Numbered from the stretch's first letter, positions 1 through 8,565 are shown. The stretch is 64,000 bases of DNA from Niastella caeni (GCF_004834005.1 NZ_STFF01000001.1:1487347-1551346), one strand, 5' to 3'. The notes: generated from the letters alone by a model not told the origin. Numbers and translations are program-made.

Positions 1-1
1 A

Positions 2-1759
2 CGTAAACGGTTACCCTTTTTAAAAGGTTTGAAATATAAGATCCCCGATGTAAACCATTTGTCAGCCGTTTCAAAAGATTTTGACCGCCTGTTCTTAAAT
101 GACATCGACAGAGAAGAATGGGATTCGGTAACAACCCTTTTCAGGCAACAATTACCGGATACAGCAATAATGAGGGCGGTAAAAACCATGCCGCCCGAAA
201 TATATGCCATCAATGGCCAAAGAACAATCGATAAACTCATCAGTCGTCGTAACGAATTGGGAAATCAATCATTAAGGTATTATGATTTTCTGGCCAAACA
301 GGTAACCGTACTGGGTAGTAACAAAACCGAGTACTTTAAGATCTTCAACGAAGGAAAAAATATCCGTGTGCAGGTTTTAGCCCGGGAAGGCAAGGATACC
401 GGTTTCATTATGTATGACCGGCTGTTTGATCCTAAAAGAACCAAAGAGATCCGGTTATATGGTCTTCGTGGCAACGACAAGTTTGATATAACGGCCAATA
501 CCCCCCAAAATACATTCTTTAGAATAATTGGCGGAAAAGGGGATGACACGTTCCATATAAACAGCAATATCAATAATTATGTGTACGATCTGAGCAGTGA
601 AAAGAATTTCCTGGAAAAAGGCAGGAACACAAAACCCCGCTTCAGTACGAACACCAAGGTAAATGATTATGATTTCAATGAATACCAGTATAACATTTTT
701 CATTTTCCCCGCATTAATATCGGTTGGAATGCCGATGACGGATTTATGTTTGGCTTTGGCTTATGGTACCGCCGGTATGGCTGGCGTAAATCACCCTACT
801 CCTCTGAACAGCGGTTATCTGCGCTTTTTGCAGCCGCCCATCGTGCTTACCAGTTCAAATACCGGGGATTGTTTGTAGATGTATTCCGCAAAACAGATAT
901 TGTACTCAATGCAGAAGTTATGAACCCCGCCCTGAATAACTTTTTTGGGTTTGGTAACAACACCAAGCTCAATGGCGATACAACCATCAGGTTTTACAGG
1001 ACCCGGTTTAAGAACGTAGCGGCCGACTTCCTGTTCAGGAAAAAGATCGCCGGCGTATTGAGCGTGTTCGCCGGGCCATCGTTCTATCATTACTGGAATA
1101 AATTAAAGAACAATGAAGATTATATTCTTGGCAAACCATCACTCATAGGGCTCGATTCTTCGAATATCTATTCGGTAAAAAGCTATGCAGGTGTTAAGCT
1201 GGGCGCCTTGATAAATAACCTAAACAACGAGCTCTTCCCAACCCGCGGTATAAACTGGCTTACCACTTTTACCCAAATGCAACCGCTAACCAAATCCAGT
1301 TCGCCCTTAACAAAACTGGAATCAGAAATGGCGGTATATGCCAGCATGAGCTTTCCGGCCAGGTGGGTAACCGTTTTACGGGTAGGTGGTGGCCATATTT
1401 ATAGTGACAGCCTCGAATATTTTCAGGCCATGACATTAGGAGCTAATAACTATTTACGCGGATTTAGAAAGAATCGCTTTGCAGGAAATTCATTGGCTTA
1501 TGCCAGTCTTGAATTCCGCATAAAGTTGTTTGAAAGCAAATCGTATGTATTTCCGGGTCAGGTAGGGCTGGTAGCCTTTAATGATGTTGGCCGGGTTTGG
1601 TTAAAAGGAGAAAGAAGCCGTTTATGGCATTACGCTTATGGTGGCGGCTTTTATTACGTGCCATATAATATGGTGCTGGTATCTGCCACCTTTGCCTTAT
1701 CGAACGAAGAACGCCTGGTGAATTTTACACTGGGCACAAGATTGAACTTAACATTTTAA
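2..1759 (+). CDS. Outer-membrane barrel protein, BamA/Omp85 surface-antigen type, 5' truncated
   Basis: The reading frame is open from the first bases, so the gene begins before the window; about 585 residues are visible. The first 220 visible residues include Asp/Gly-rich stretches (LRGNDKFD, GGKGDDTF) resembling short beta-roll turns. From about residue 230 to the end there are alternating aromatic and hydrophobic strands, a GANNYLRGFRKNRF segment typical of Omp85/surface-antigen barrels, and the terminal strand FTLGTRLNLTF. In Bacteroidota such C-terminal barrels are often fused to an N-terminal metallophosphoesterase; that part would lie outside the window and is only inferred. The next gene starts 10 bases downstream on the same strand, which suggests co-transcription with the HD-PycTM and cyclase genes. 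The barrel call is good; the cargo or function is unknown. Confidence 0.75.
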   Translation, partial: RKRLPFLKGLKYKIPDVNHLSAVSKDFDRLFLNDIDREEWDSVTTLFRQQLPDTAIMRAVKTMPPEIYAINGQRTIDKLISRRNELGNQSLRYYDFLAKQVTVLGSNKTEYFKIFNEGKNIRVQVLAREGKDTGFIMYDRLFDPKRTKEIRLYGLRGNDKFDITANTPQNTFFRIIGGKGDDTFHINSNINNYVYDLSSEKNFLEKGRNTKPRFSTNTKVNDYDFNEYQYNIFHFPRINIGWNADDGFMFGFGLWYRRYGWRKSPYSSEQRLSALFAAAHRAYQFKYRGLFVDVFRKTDIVLNAEVMNPALNNFFGFGNNTKLNGDTTIRFYRTRFKNVAADFLFRKKIAGVLSVFAGPSFYHYWNKLKNNEDYILGKPSLIGLDSSNIYSVKSYAGVKLGALINNLNNELFPTRGINWLTTFTQMQPLTKSSSPLTKLESEMAVYASMSFPARWVTVLRVGGGHIYSDSLEYFQAMTLGANNYLRGFRKNRFAGNSLAYASLEFRIKLFESKSYVFPGQVGLVAFNDVGRVWLKGERSRLWHYAYGGGFYYVPYNMVLVSATFALSNEERLVNFTLGTRLNLTF

Positions 1760-1769
1760 TTCTATTGGT

Positions 1770-3017
1770 ATGTCAACATATAATGCCCTTCTGATAGATA
1801 CTGAAAGCTATGTAAAAGGCCTTTTTAAACAACACGATCATGCCAACCTGGTCTTTCATAACCTGGAACATACAGAAAGCGTAGTAGAACACATTCATGA
1901 AATTGCATCGCAGTACGAAATACCTGATAAGGATCTGCTGGAACTGTCTATAGCAGGCTGGTTTCACGACACAGGACACCTGTTCACTGACCCGGCCGAT
2001 CATGAAGAAAAAAGCGTAGCATTGATGGATGAATTCATAAGAACAAAAACAGATGATGAAGAACTTATCAATACAATAGCGGCCCTGATCCGCATCACCA
2101 AATTTCCGCCAACGCCCCAATCATTGCCGGAAATGATCATTTGCGACGCAGACACCTATCATTTCGGACTGGAAGATTTTAAGCAGACAAATAAAGCCAT
2201 GAAGAAAGAGTTGATCCTGCGCAATATGAATACCATGGTAATGGATTGGGAAAAGAACAGCCTTGAGCTATTGGGGAAGCACCAGTACTTTACCTCCTAT
2301 TGCATTAACAAATTACAAAAAGGTAAAGAAAAGAACATCAGAAGGCTGAATAAAAAAGTAAACAAGCTCGAAGGCATGAATGTGAGCGAAACCCTGTTGT
2401 TGCCCGGCCTAGAAAAAGATGAAAGCAATAAAAGAAAAAACTCCCTTGTTTCAAGAGGCATACAAACCATGTTACGGTTAACATCAGAAAACCATGTGGA
2501 GTTAAGTAACATGGCCGATGGAAAAGCAAGTATTTTGATCAGCGTTAACGCCATTATCATTTCGGTAATTCTTTCCGTATTGATCCGCCGCATTGAAGTG
2601 GAAACCCATTTAACCATTCCTACTTTTATCTTCCTGGCATCTTCACTTACTACTATCATCATTGCAATTATGGCTACGCGGCCAAAAGTATCGCAAGGTA
2701 ATTTCAGCCGGGAAGACATTTTGAATAAAAACACCAACCTGTTATTCTTTGGAAACTTTTATAAAACCAAGGTGAACGAATACCAATGGGCCATGAACAC
2801 GATGATGCGCGATCCTGACTATTTATACAGTTCCTTAATAATGGATATACATCAGTTGGGAGTTGTACTGGCCCGCAAATACAAACTCATCAGGCTGGCT
2901 TATACCGTATTTATGATAGGGTTATTGGTTTCGGTAATTGCCTTTATGGTAGCCATTATGGTACATCAACCACAACAACCCGTTATTAATTCGTCATCTG
3001 TTTCGCCATACAGCTAA
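1770..3017 (+). CDS. HD-domain phosphohydrolase fused to a PycTM-like (DUF5706) membrane effector domain
   Basis: This 415-residue protein has two halves. Residues 20-180 form an HD phosphohydrolase domain with metal ligands H30 and H34 (HNLEH), H66-D67 (WFHDTGH) and a late Asp at 126 or 128 (ICDAD). Residues 235-400 carry the signature of the Pycsar effector family: a SNMADGKASILISVN lead-in, then hydrophobic segments near 253-272, 281-301 and 375-398, separated by a soluble stretch. In known Pycsar systems PycTM proteins are gated by cyclic pyrimidine nucleotides and disrupt the membrane. The next gene, 5 bases downstream, is a class III cyclase, so signal maker and responder are paired. 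The HD domain could hydrolyse the signal or a related nucleotide; this is inference. A non-defence role as a cyclic-nucleotide-controlled membrane protein is also possible. Confidence 0.82.
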   Translation: MSTYNALLIDTESYVKGLFKQHDHANLVFHNLEHTESVVEHIHEIASQYEIPDKDLLELSIAGWFHDTGHLFTDPADHEEKSVALMDEFIRTKTDDEELINTIAALIRITKFPPTPQSLPEMIICDADTYHFGLEDFKQTNKAMKKELILRNMNTMVMDWEKNSLELLGKHQYFTSYCINKLQKGKEKNIRRLNKKVNKLEGMNVSETLLLPGLEKDESNKRKNSLVSRGIQTMLRLTSENHVELSNMADGKASILISVNAIIISVILSVLIRRIEVETHLTIPTFIFLASSLTTIIIAIMATRPKVSQGNFSREDILNKNTNLLFFGNFYKTKVNEYQWAMNTMMRDPDYLYSSLIMDIHQLGVVLARKYKLIRLAYTVFMIGLLVSVIAFMVAIMVHQPQQPVINSSSVSPYS

Positions 3018-3022
3018 ATGAT

Positions 3023-4132
3023 ATGAGAACTTTTGGTCGTCGCATAATAATCAGGCAGGGAGTGATCAGCAAGTACCGTATTAAGCTGGTGCTGGTAATT
3101 GCATGCCTTTGGACGATCATTGATACAGGTGTTTACTTATTCAGGTTTTACCGCGACTACATTGACGATGTGGAGCTACCGTTCGCTATGCAGGCCTGGG
3201 CTGTATTGGCACTCCGGTTTGGGTTAATATTCTTTATCTGCCTGGCCATGGCCTACCTGTTGATCTATCAGTTAAAACAATTTGTGCGGAACATGCCTTT
3301 ATGGTTAAGCCTGCTCATAAAAAGTATAATCCTGGTGGCTGCTGCGTTCTTACTAAACTTCATATTGCACTTCACCTATATCTGGCTAATTGAAAAGGAG
3401 CCGCTTACTACGGAGATCGGACAATCTTATTACAATATCTTTCAAACCTCGTTGTTTGTTAGTCAAATGATCCGTTGGCTCATCATCTTTTTAATTACGA
3501 TCCTGATAATTGAGGTAAATGAAAAATATTCGCCGGGCGTGTTTTTAGATATTTTGGCCGGCCGGTATATAACGCCGAAAATTGAAAAGAGAACTATTAT
3601 GTTCATCGACCTGGTTGATTCAACTACTATAGCGGAAGAGCTGGGACATAAAAAATACTTTCGCTTCATTCGTGATTTTATCTATTTTATTTCTGTTGGC
3701 CTACTCGAAAACGATGGACAGATATACCAGTATGTGGGTGATGAAGTAGTAGTATCGTGGGTGGTGAAAAAGCCAAACGCAAATAGAAAATGTTTGCAAG
3801 CGTTACTGGACTGCAAAAGAATGTTACAACGAAATAAAAACTATTTCAAAAAACAATACGGCATTGTGCCTGAATTCAGGGCAGGTATCCATACCGGTGA
3901 AATCACCATAGGTGAAATAGGTGTAATTAAAAAAGACCTGGCGATGAGCGGTGATACCATGAATACGGCTGCCCGACTGCGTTCCGCCACCAGTGAATTT
4001 AACCAAAAGGTGATCATCTCCAAAGACTTCGCAGCGCAAACGAATTTAAAGAACTGGGAGCCCATCCCTTTAGGACTGGTAGACCTGAAAGGAAAGGAAT
4101 CTGCCATGGAGTTATATGCATTGAAGTTTTGA
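3023..4132 (+). CDS. Membrane-anchored class III nucleotide cyclase
   Basis: The protein has 369 residues. Four hydrophobic segments lie near residues 21-40, 63-82, 97-121 and 145-165. A class III cyclase catalytic domain fills about 188-369. Both metal-binding aspartates are visible, D196 in MFIDLVDST and D240 in YVGDE, and so are the transition-state residues N314 and R318 in TMNTAARL. The two positions that normally select the base differ from classical adenylate cyclases: Q236 stands where Lys is usual and A307 where Asp or Thr is usual, so the nucleotide made cannot be assigned. The start lies 5 bases after the HD-PycTM stop, which argues for one transcript and a matched signalling pair. 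Soluble PycC enzymes lack such a membrane anchor, so this is at most a Pycsar-like variant. No terminator is obvious before the following lipoprotein gene. Confidence 0.88.
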   Translation: MRTFGRRIIIRQGVISKYRIKLVLVIACLWTIIDTGVYLFRFYRDYIDDVELPFAMQAWAVLALRFGLIFFICLAMAYLLIYQLKQFVRNMPLWLSLLIKSIILVAAAFLLNFILHFTYIWLIEKEPLTTEIGQSYYNIFQTSLFVSQMIRWLIIFLITILIIEVNEKYSPGVFLDILAGRYITPKIEKRTIMFIDLVDSTTIAEELGHKKYFRFIRDFIYFISVGLLENDGQIYQYVGDEVVVSWVVKKPNANRKCLQALLDCKRMLQRNKNYFKKQYGIVPEFRAGIHTGEITIGEIGVIKKDLAMSGDTMNTAARLRSATSEFNQKVIISKDFAAQTNLKNWEPIPLGLVDLKGKESAMELYALKF

Positions 4133-4228
4133 TAGTTATTAAAGCGTTGCCGTTTTTCCCCAACATGTACATTTGTTATAACATTTTACGCAGCGCATGA
4201 TAATTGCTTAAGGTTCTAAAAATCCTTT

Positions 4229-4765
4229 ATGAGCATGTTAAAACAACTATTAGCCATTACCGGCAGTGCATTGATCATAGCATCTTGTCAGGATGCCAAC
4301 AATCAAAGTGATGTTACAACCGATTCAGCAACAGCCGAACAACCACTCGCAGATACCACACCAAAATCGAATACACAATATGTTGACCTGAAAACAGGAC
4401 AGCCGGCTGATCTATATTATAACTCCAAAAAGAAAAGGACCTATTCTGAAACTACCAACGAACCTGTAGACCTGTATGTAAACGTTGTTACAGGTGATAC
4501 CATTTACGGACAGGGCAGGTACGTTGTAAACGGATATATCGTCAAAACAGCAGATGGCACTTATAAACTGGACGACAAGAAAATCAAGATCGATGGAGAT
4601 GAGATCAAGATCAAGGAAGGTGACAAGAAGTTTAAAATGGAAGAAGGTGAAATGAAGATCAAGGATGGTGATGAAAAAATGAAAACAGATGGAGATGAAT
4701 CAAAGATCAAGACAGAGGACATGAAGTCTAAAACTGAAGATGGACAAACAAAGACGAAAGAATAA
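4229..4765 (+). CDS. Lipoprotein with a Lys/Asp/Glu-rich repetitive tail
   Basis: The 178-residue product begins with a lipoprotein signal ending in IIASC (C20), so it is probably anchored to a membrane facing the periplasm or surface. A Thr/Ser/Asp-rich linker follows. Residues 45-115 contain an apparent duplication: VDLKTGQPADLYYN is echoed by the NEPVDLYVN segment, with YVVNGYIVK further on. From about residue 116 the chain becomes a highly charged imperfect repeat of units such as KIKIDGDE, KIKEGDKK and MKIKDGDEK, mirrored in the DNA by repeated aagatcaag words. No enzyme motif is visible. It lies 96 bases after the cyclase and is followed by a strong hairpin. The name lipoprotein is secure; function is unknown. 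Confidence 0.75.
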   Translation: MSMLKQLLAITGSALIIASCQDANNQSDVTTDSATAEQPLADTTPKSNTQYVDLKTGQPADLYYNSKKKRTYSETTNEPVDLYVNVVTGDTIYGQGRYVVNGYIVKTADGTYKLDDKKIKIDGDEIKIKEGDKKFKMEEGEMKIKDGDEKMKTDGDESKIKTEDMKSKTEDGQTKTKE

Positions 4766-4772
4766 TAAACTA

Positions 4773-4818
4773 AAAAGAGAGGGTCCCCGTTGAAAGGGGG
4801 CTCTCTCTCTTTCTATTT
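4773..4818 (+). terminator. Intrinsic terminator between convergent genes
   Basis: A purine-rich arm (agagagggtcccc) pairs with ggggg plus ctctctct across a short gttgaaa loop, and a T-rich run follows. It lies between the lipoprotein gene and the 3' end of korA on the opposite strand, and its A-rich left flank would let it stop transcription from both sides. Confidence 0.75.
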
Positions 4819-4831
4819 TTAAATAGTTATC

Positions 4832-6688
4832 TTAATTTACTCTGCCCAGCATTTCCTGCAGCTTCATTATCAATTCTGTTTTGGTAATAGGTACACCCAT
4901 GATCTTGTTGTACCCTTTCGCATCTATAAAATACTGGTCGCGAATTATCTTTATCAGTTGCCCGTTATTGATTTCGGGTATTAATACCTGTTCGAAGTTC
5001 TTGAGTATGGCGCCCAGGTTTTTGGGGAAAGGACGCACATACCGTAAATGAGCATGGCTTACCGCATAACCTTGCTGTTGCAGTTCAGCCACCGCGCTTT
5101 TAATAGCACCATAGGTACTACCCCAGCCCAGTACCAAAATCTTTCCGGTTTCAGGACCGCTGTCTAAAGTTTGTTCGGGAATATAATCAGCTATCTTATC
5201 AACCTTCTCCTGTCTTATCTTAACCATCAATTGGTGGTTCTCAGGTTCGTAACTTACGTTACCGGTATTATTTTGTTTTTCCAAACCACCAATGCGATGC
5301 TCAAGACCAGGTACGCCTGGGATAGCCCATGGACGAACCAGTTTCTCATCGCGCAAATATGGCTGGAATTTGTCTTCACCATGTCCCAGCTCGGTTTTAA
5401 ATTTAACCGTTATCGGTGGCAGGTCCTCGCTTTTAGGGAAGCGCCAGGGTTCAGCGCCATTGGCAATATATCCATCGCTCAGGAAGATCACCGGCGTCAT
5501 ATGTTGAACAGCGATGCGCACCGCTTCGTAAACCGCACTAAAGCAATCACTGGGTGTGCTGGCAGAAACGATCGGCATGGGACATTCGCCATTACGACCA
5601 TAATAAGCCTGCAACAGATCGCTTTGTTCTGTTTTGGTAGGCAATCCGGTAGAAGGACCGCCGCGTTGAATATCGCAAATGAGTAATGGAATTTCCAACA
5701 TTACGGCCAGGCCCATAGCTTCTGCCTTTAAAGCCATACCGGGGCCGGAAGTTGTAGTAACGCCCAAAGATCCGCCATAAGCAGCGCCTATAGCAGATGT
5801 AATACCGGCAATTTCATCTTCGGCCTGAAAGGTTTTAACGCCAAAATTCTTGTACCTGCTCAATTCATGCAAAATATCAGAAGCGGGTGTAATCGGATAA
5901 GAACCCAGGAACAAAGGCAATCCGCTTATTTGCGAAGCCGCAATCAACCCATAGGCTACTGCCTGGTTACCCATGATGGAACGGTACTCACCGGATTCCA
6001 TGCGGGCTTTATCAACTTTATAGCGGGTAGTAAAAGTTTCTGTAGTATCGCCGAAATTATAACCAGCCTGCAAAGCCTTTACATTGCTATCCAGGATCTC
6101 AGGTTTCTTACCAAACTTGTCTTTCAGGAACTGGATGGTATTTTCCATATCGCGGTTATACATCCAATACAAAAAGCCCAGCACGAACATGTTCTTGGCG
6201 CGGTCCTTTTCTTTCGTGCCCATGGTAATATCTTTCAGCGCTTCACGCGTCATCTTGGTCACATCCATTTTTATGACCTCGTAGTTGCCGAGACTGCCGT
6301 CTTCCAATGGATTTACACCATCGGGATAATTGGCTAAACGCAGGTTCTTTGAATCAAAACCATCGGTATTGGCGATGATCTTACCGCCTTTCTTCAACGC
6401 TTTCAGGTTCGATTTCAACGCCGCCGCATTCATAGCTACCAATACGTCACATTCATCACCGGGAGTAAACACCCGGTCGCTCGAGAAGCGTAATTGATAA
6501 CCACTTACTCCCGGCAGGGTTCCCTGGGGGGCACGTATTTCGGCCGGAAAATCAGGAAAAGTGGCAAGGTCAATACCCAGCAACGCAGTATTGTTAGTAA
6601 ACTGGGTGCCGGTTAACTGCATCCCGTCTCCGGAATCCCCGGCAAATTTTATCACTACATCCTGAAGGACCTGTTCTTTACGAATCAT
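4832..6688 (-). CDS. korA: 2-oxoglutarate (2-oxoacid):ferredoxin oxidoreductase, fused gamma-alpha subunit
   Basis: The product of 618 residues is the gamma-alpha fusion form of KorA. Residues 1-190 are the gamma-type domain (FAGDSGDGMQLTG near the start). Residues 230-430 are the alpha pyrimidine-binding domain (GNQAVAYGLIAAS, SYPITPASDI, EDEIAGITSAIGAAYGG, TTTSGPGMALKAEA). The C-terminal part, about 500-600, is the POR domain II (LVLGWGSTYGA, HLRYVRPFP). With a KorB partner it reversibly decarboxylates 2-oxoglutarate to succinyl-CoA and reduces ferredoxin in the cytoplasm. The beta subunit carries the thiamine diphosphate and iron-sulfur site; no korB lies next to this gene on either side. 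A -7 box lies 25 bases before the start. Substrate preference among 2-oxoacids cannot be fixed from sequence. Confidence 0.93.
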   Translation of the reverse strand: MIRKEQVLQDVVIKFAGDSGDGMQLTGTQFTNNTALLGIDLATFPDFPAEIRAPQGTLPGVSGYQLRFSSDRVFTPGDECDVLVAMNAAALKSNLKALKKGGKIIANTDGFDSKNLRLANYPDGVNPLEDGSLGNYEVIKMDVTKMTREALKDITMGTKEKDRAKNMFVLGFLYWMYNRDMENTIQFLKDKFGKKPEILDSNVKALQAGYNFGDTTETFTTRYKVDKARMESGEYRSIMGNQAVAYGLIAASQISGLPLFLGSYPITPASDILHELSRYKNFGVKTFQAEDEIAGITSAIGAAYGGSLGVTTTSGPGMALKAEAMGLAVMLEIPLLICDIQRGGPSTGLPTKTEQSDLLQAYYGRNGECPMPIVSASTPSDCFSAVYEAVRIAVQHMTPVIFLSDGYIANGAEPWRFPKSEDLPPITVKFKTELGHGEDKFQPYLRDEKLVRPWAIPGVPGLEHRIGGLEKQNNTGNVSYEPENHQLMVKIRQEKVDKIADYIPEQTLDSGPETGKILVLGWGSTYGAIKSAVAELQQQGYAVSHAHLRYVRPFPKNLGAILKNFEQVLIPEINNGQLIKIIRDQYFIDAKGYNKIMGVPITKTELIMKLQEMLGRVN

Positions 6689-6712
6689 TTGACTGTTGTT
6701 CTAGTTAGTTTG

Positions 6713-6720
6713 CAAAATTA
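6713..6720 (-). promoter_or_regulatory. Bacteroidota -7 box for korA
   Basis: Read on the minus strand the sequence is TAATTTTG, an exact fit to TAnnTTTG. The -33 element is not clear. It would place the transcription start about 18 bases before the korA ATG. Confidence 0.5.
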
Positions 6721-7070
6721 CTATAAGTTAAGACAGATTGTGGATATTATTGTTCCTTGTTTATGGTTTTTAGTTTTGGGTTATTTTATTAGAAAAAAAG
6801 CTATTAATTTGATTTTCCGGCATTTCCAGAGTCTAAAGCGGGATGGGTATCAAGTACAGATTATCATTTTAACTTTTTCACTCATTTGTATACCCACTTG
6901 ACATCTCACTTTTTACCTGTGGCTCATTTCCTTCTTCTTACCAGCTTTCCTCCCCCACTCGCTACTTACCACTTGCTACTAGCCGGATTTATACATTCTT
7001 TAACCAAAACGAATTATACAATTCACCGCACTCATTATAATTTCATACAACAAAATCCCCAAAACAATTT
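6721..7070. other. Intergenic region with degenerate word-like repeats
   Basis: No convincing gene is visible here. The first half is AT-rich with no recognised structure. From about 6895 to 6980 it contains degenerate words such as cacttgac, actcgctact and taccacttgctact. The same vocabulary recurs inside mutL at 13116-13146. A promoter for the deacetylase gene at 7071 should lie here, but no clean TAnnTTTG box was found close to it. Confidence 0.4.
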
Positions 7071-7928
7071 ATGGAAACAAATGCTGAAGAAGGCGAGAGT
7101 AATACCGCCGCTTTCTTTTATCGCCCCCTTATGCTCTTATTGGTATTAATAACAACCACCAAAACCGCCCGCGAGGGTAAAACCCATTACCACTTCAACA
7201 ATGTGCCCAACGACCCGCCAAAAGAAACGGTCAGGGCATCGCCGCCAAAAAAGAAAAAGAAGAAGATCTATCTCACCTTCGATGATGGCCCTAACAAAGG
7301 CACCCGAAAAGTTTTACGCATTGCACAACAGGAACAGGTGCCAGTTACTTTTTTTATTGTAGGCGAACACGTATTTGCCAGCACCTCGCAGCACGCTACC
7401 TGGGACAGCCTGAAACTGGCCGACTCTATTGAATTGTGCAACCACAGCTACACGCATGCGCACAACCGCTATGAACGTTTTTATCAAAAGCCCGATTCGG
7501 TCGTGAAGGATTTCAAACGCTGTCACGACAGCCTGCAGCTTGATAACAGTATTGTACGAACGCCGGGACGAAACATCTGGCGGGTAGATACGCTCACATT
7601 TACCGATCTGAAAAAAAGCGCTGCTGCTGCCGATTCATTGCAACAGGCCGGCTTTACCATTATGGGCTGGGACCTGGAATGGCATTACGATCACAAAACA
7701 TTCACGCTTAAAAACAGGTCGGAAGCTTTGATGCAGGAGATCGATAGCCTGTTTGCGTATAACAAAACAAAAATGCCTGAGCACCTGGTATTGCTGGCCC
7801 ATGACCAGGTATATGACGATAGTGATGACAGTTGCGAACTGCACGAGTTGATCAAAACATTAAAAAGACGGGAAGAATATGAGTTGGTAGTCGCGAGTAA
7901 ATACCCGGGAGTCAAAACCATCCAGTAA
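7071..7928 (+). CDS. Polysaccharide deacetylase (NodB/CE4 family), membrane-anchored
   Basis: The protein has 285 residues. A hydrophobic segment near residues 18-30 suggests a signal anchor. A basic Pro/Lys linker (50-66) leads into the NodB homology domain. All CE4 motifs are recognisable: TFDDGP (D71, D72), NHSYTH (H125 and H129 as metal ligands), RTPGRN (R163), GWDLEW near 199 and LLAHD with H244. CE4 enzymes remove N- or O-acetyl groups from peptidoglycan, chitin or other glycans in the envelope. The gene stands alone between divergent korA and the convergent DinB-like gene, so context does not name a substrate. The start follows a long gap, and an alternative later start would lose the membrane anchor. 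Confidence 0.85.
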   Translation: METNAEEGESNTAAFFYRPLMLLLVLITTTKTAREGKTHYHFNNVPNDPPKETVRASPPKKKKKKIYLTFDDGPNKGTRKVLRIAQQEQVPVTFFIVGEHVFASTSQHATWDSLKLADSIELCNHSYTHAHNRYERFYQKPDSVVKDFKRCHDSLQLDNSIVRTPGRNIWRVDTLTFTDLKKSAAAADSLQQAGFTIMGWDLEWHYDHKTFTLKNRSEALMQEIDSLFAYNKTKMPEHLVLLAHDQVYDDSDDSCELHELIKTLKRREEYELVVASKYPGVKTIQ

Positions 7929-7965
7929 TTGAAAATGTATCATTGAGGATATGGTTCCTTGCTTC

Positions 7966-8472
7966 CTACTTTAATATTTTCACCGTCACCATCAATTGCC
8001 CGGTATGGCGCATAGTGTGTTCAGCGGCATGAAACAGTAACCCAAGTATTGTAGAAGGAAGTTGCTGACGGCCAACACCTCTTGGTTCAGTCAGGGTAGC
8101 GCTATCGATAGCTTTTAATGCTTCGAGCGAAGAGGCTATCTGCGCATCCAGGTTGTTAAGCAGGGATGTTATGGTGATATTTTCCACCTGTGCCCCTTCT
8201 GCTTTCAGGTAATCCAGTTGTTGTATAGTAAGAGACTGGCCGGCAGCATAAGTAAATAACCGGTCAAGCACACCCGTTATATGCTGCAAATGAAACCCGG
8301 GTGAAGCTACGCCGGCAGGGCGTTCCCATAGCAACGCATCAGGAAATTCCTTCATCATTTCATGGATCTCCTCCTGTGCCTGTAATAACGCATGTGCCAC
8401 AGGTTGTACCAATGCAGGTATGCCGGCCAATGGCCCCCGCAGCCATACTTCAGGTTGTTTGGATAGTGCCAT
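7966..8472 (-). CDS. DinB-like four-helix metal-binding protein
   Basis: The 168-residue protein shows the DinB/YfiT four-helix pattern. The three expected metal-ligand histidines are visible: H64 (HLQHITGVLDR) and H152 plus H156 (AEHTMRHTGQL). Family members bind a divalent metal. Some are thiol-S-transferases using mycothiol, bacillithiol or similar cofactors, but most Bacteroidota members have no tested function. It is monocistronic, converges on the deacetylase gene, and lies about 110 bases downstream of the GH3 fusion gene on the same strand. The fold assignment is firm, the reaction is not. Confidence 0.8.
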   Translation of the reverse strand: MALSKQPEVWLRGPLAGIPALVQPVAHALLQAQEEIHEMMKEFPDALLWERPAGVASPGFHLQHITGVLDRLFTYAAGQSLTIQQLDYLKAEGAQVENITITSLLNNLDAQIASSLEALKAIDSATLTEPRGVGRQQLPSTILGLLFHAAEHTMRHTGQLMVTVKILK

Positions 8473-8524
8473 ATGTTAAAATCAGGGACTAAGTGTTATT
8501 AAAATTAGCATTTGAGGACATAGG

Positions 8525-8565
8525 CTTATGAAGTCGGGAGTCGGCAATCGGCAAATTGAAACGTG
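8525..8565. repeat. Degenerate word repeat, single arm
   Basis: A run of gtcggga, gtcggcaa and tcggcaaattg words lies between the DinB-like gene and the 3' end of the GH3 fusion gene. It is the same style of repeat as those at 19055, 20198, 27399 and 57074, but no clear opposite arm was seen. Confidence 0.35.

Noticed and set aside
6886..7149. A possible 87-residue gene before the deacetylase
   Set aside because: Composition is that of repeat words translated, and it overlaps the deacetylase start in another frame.
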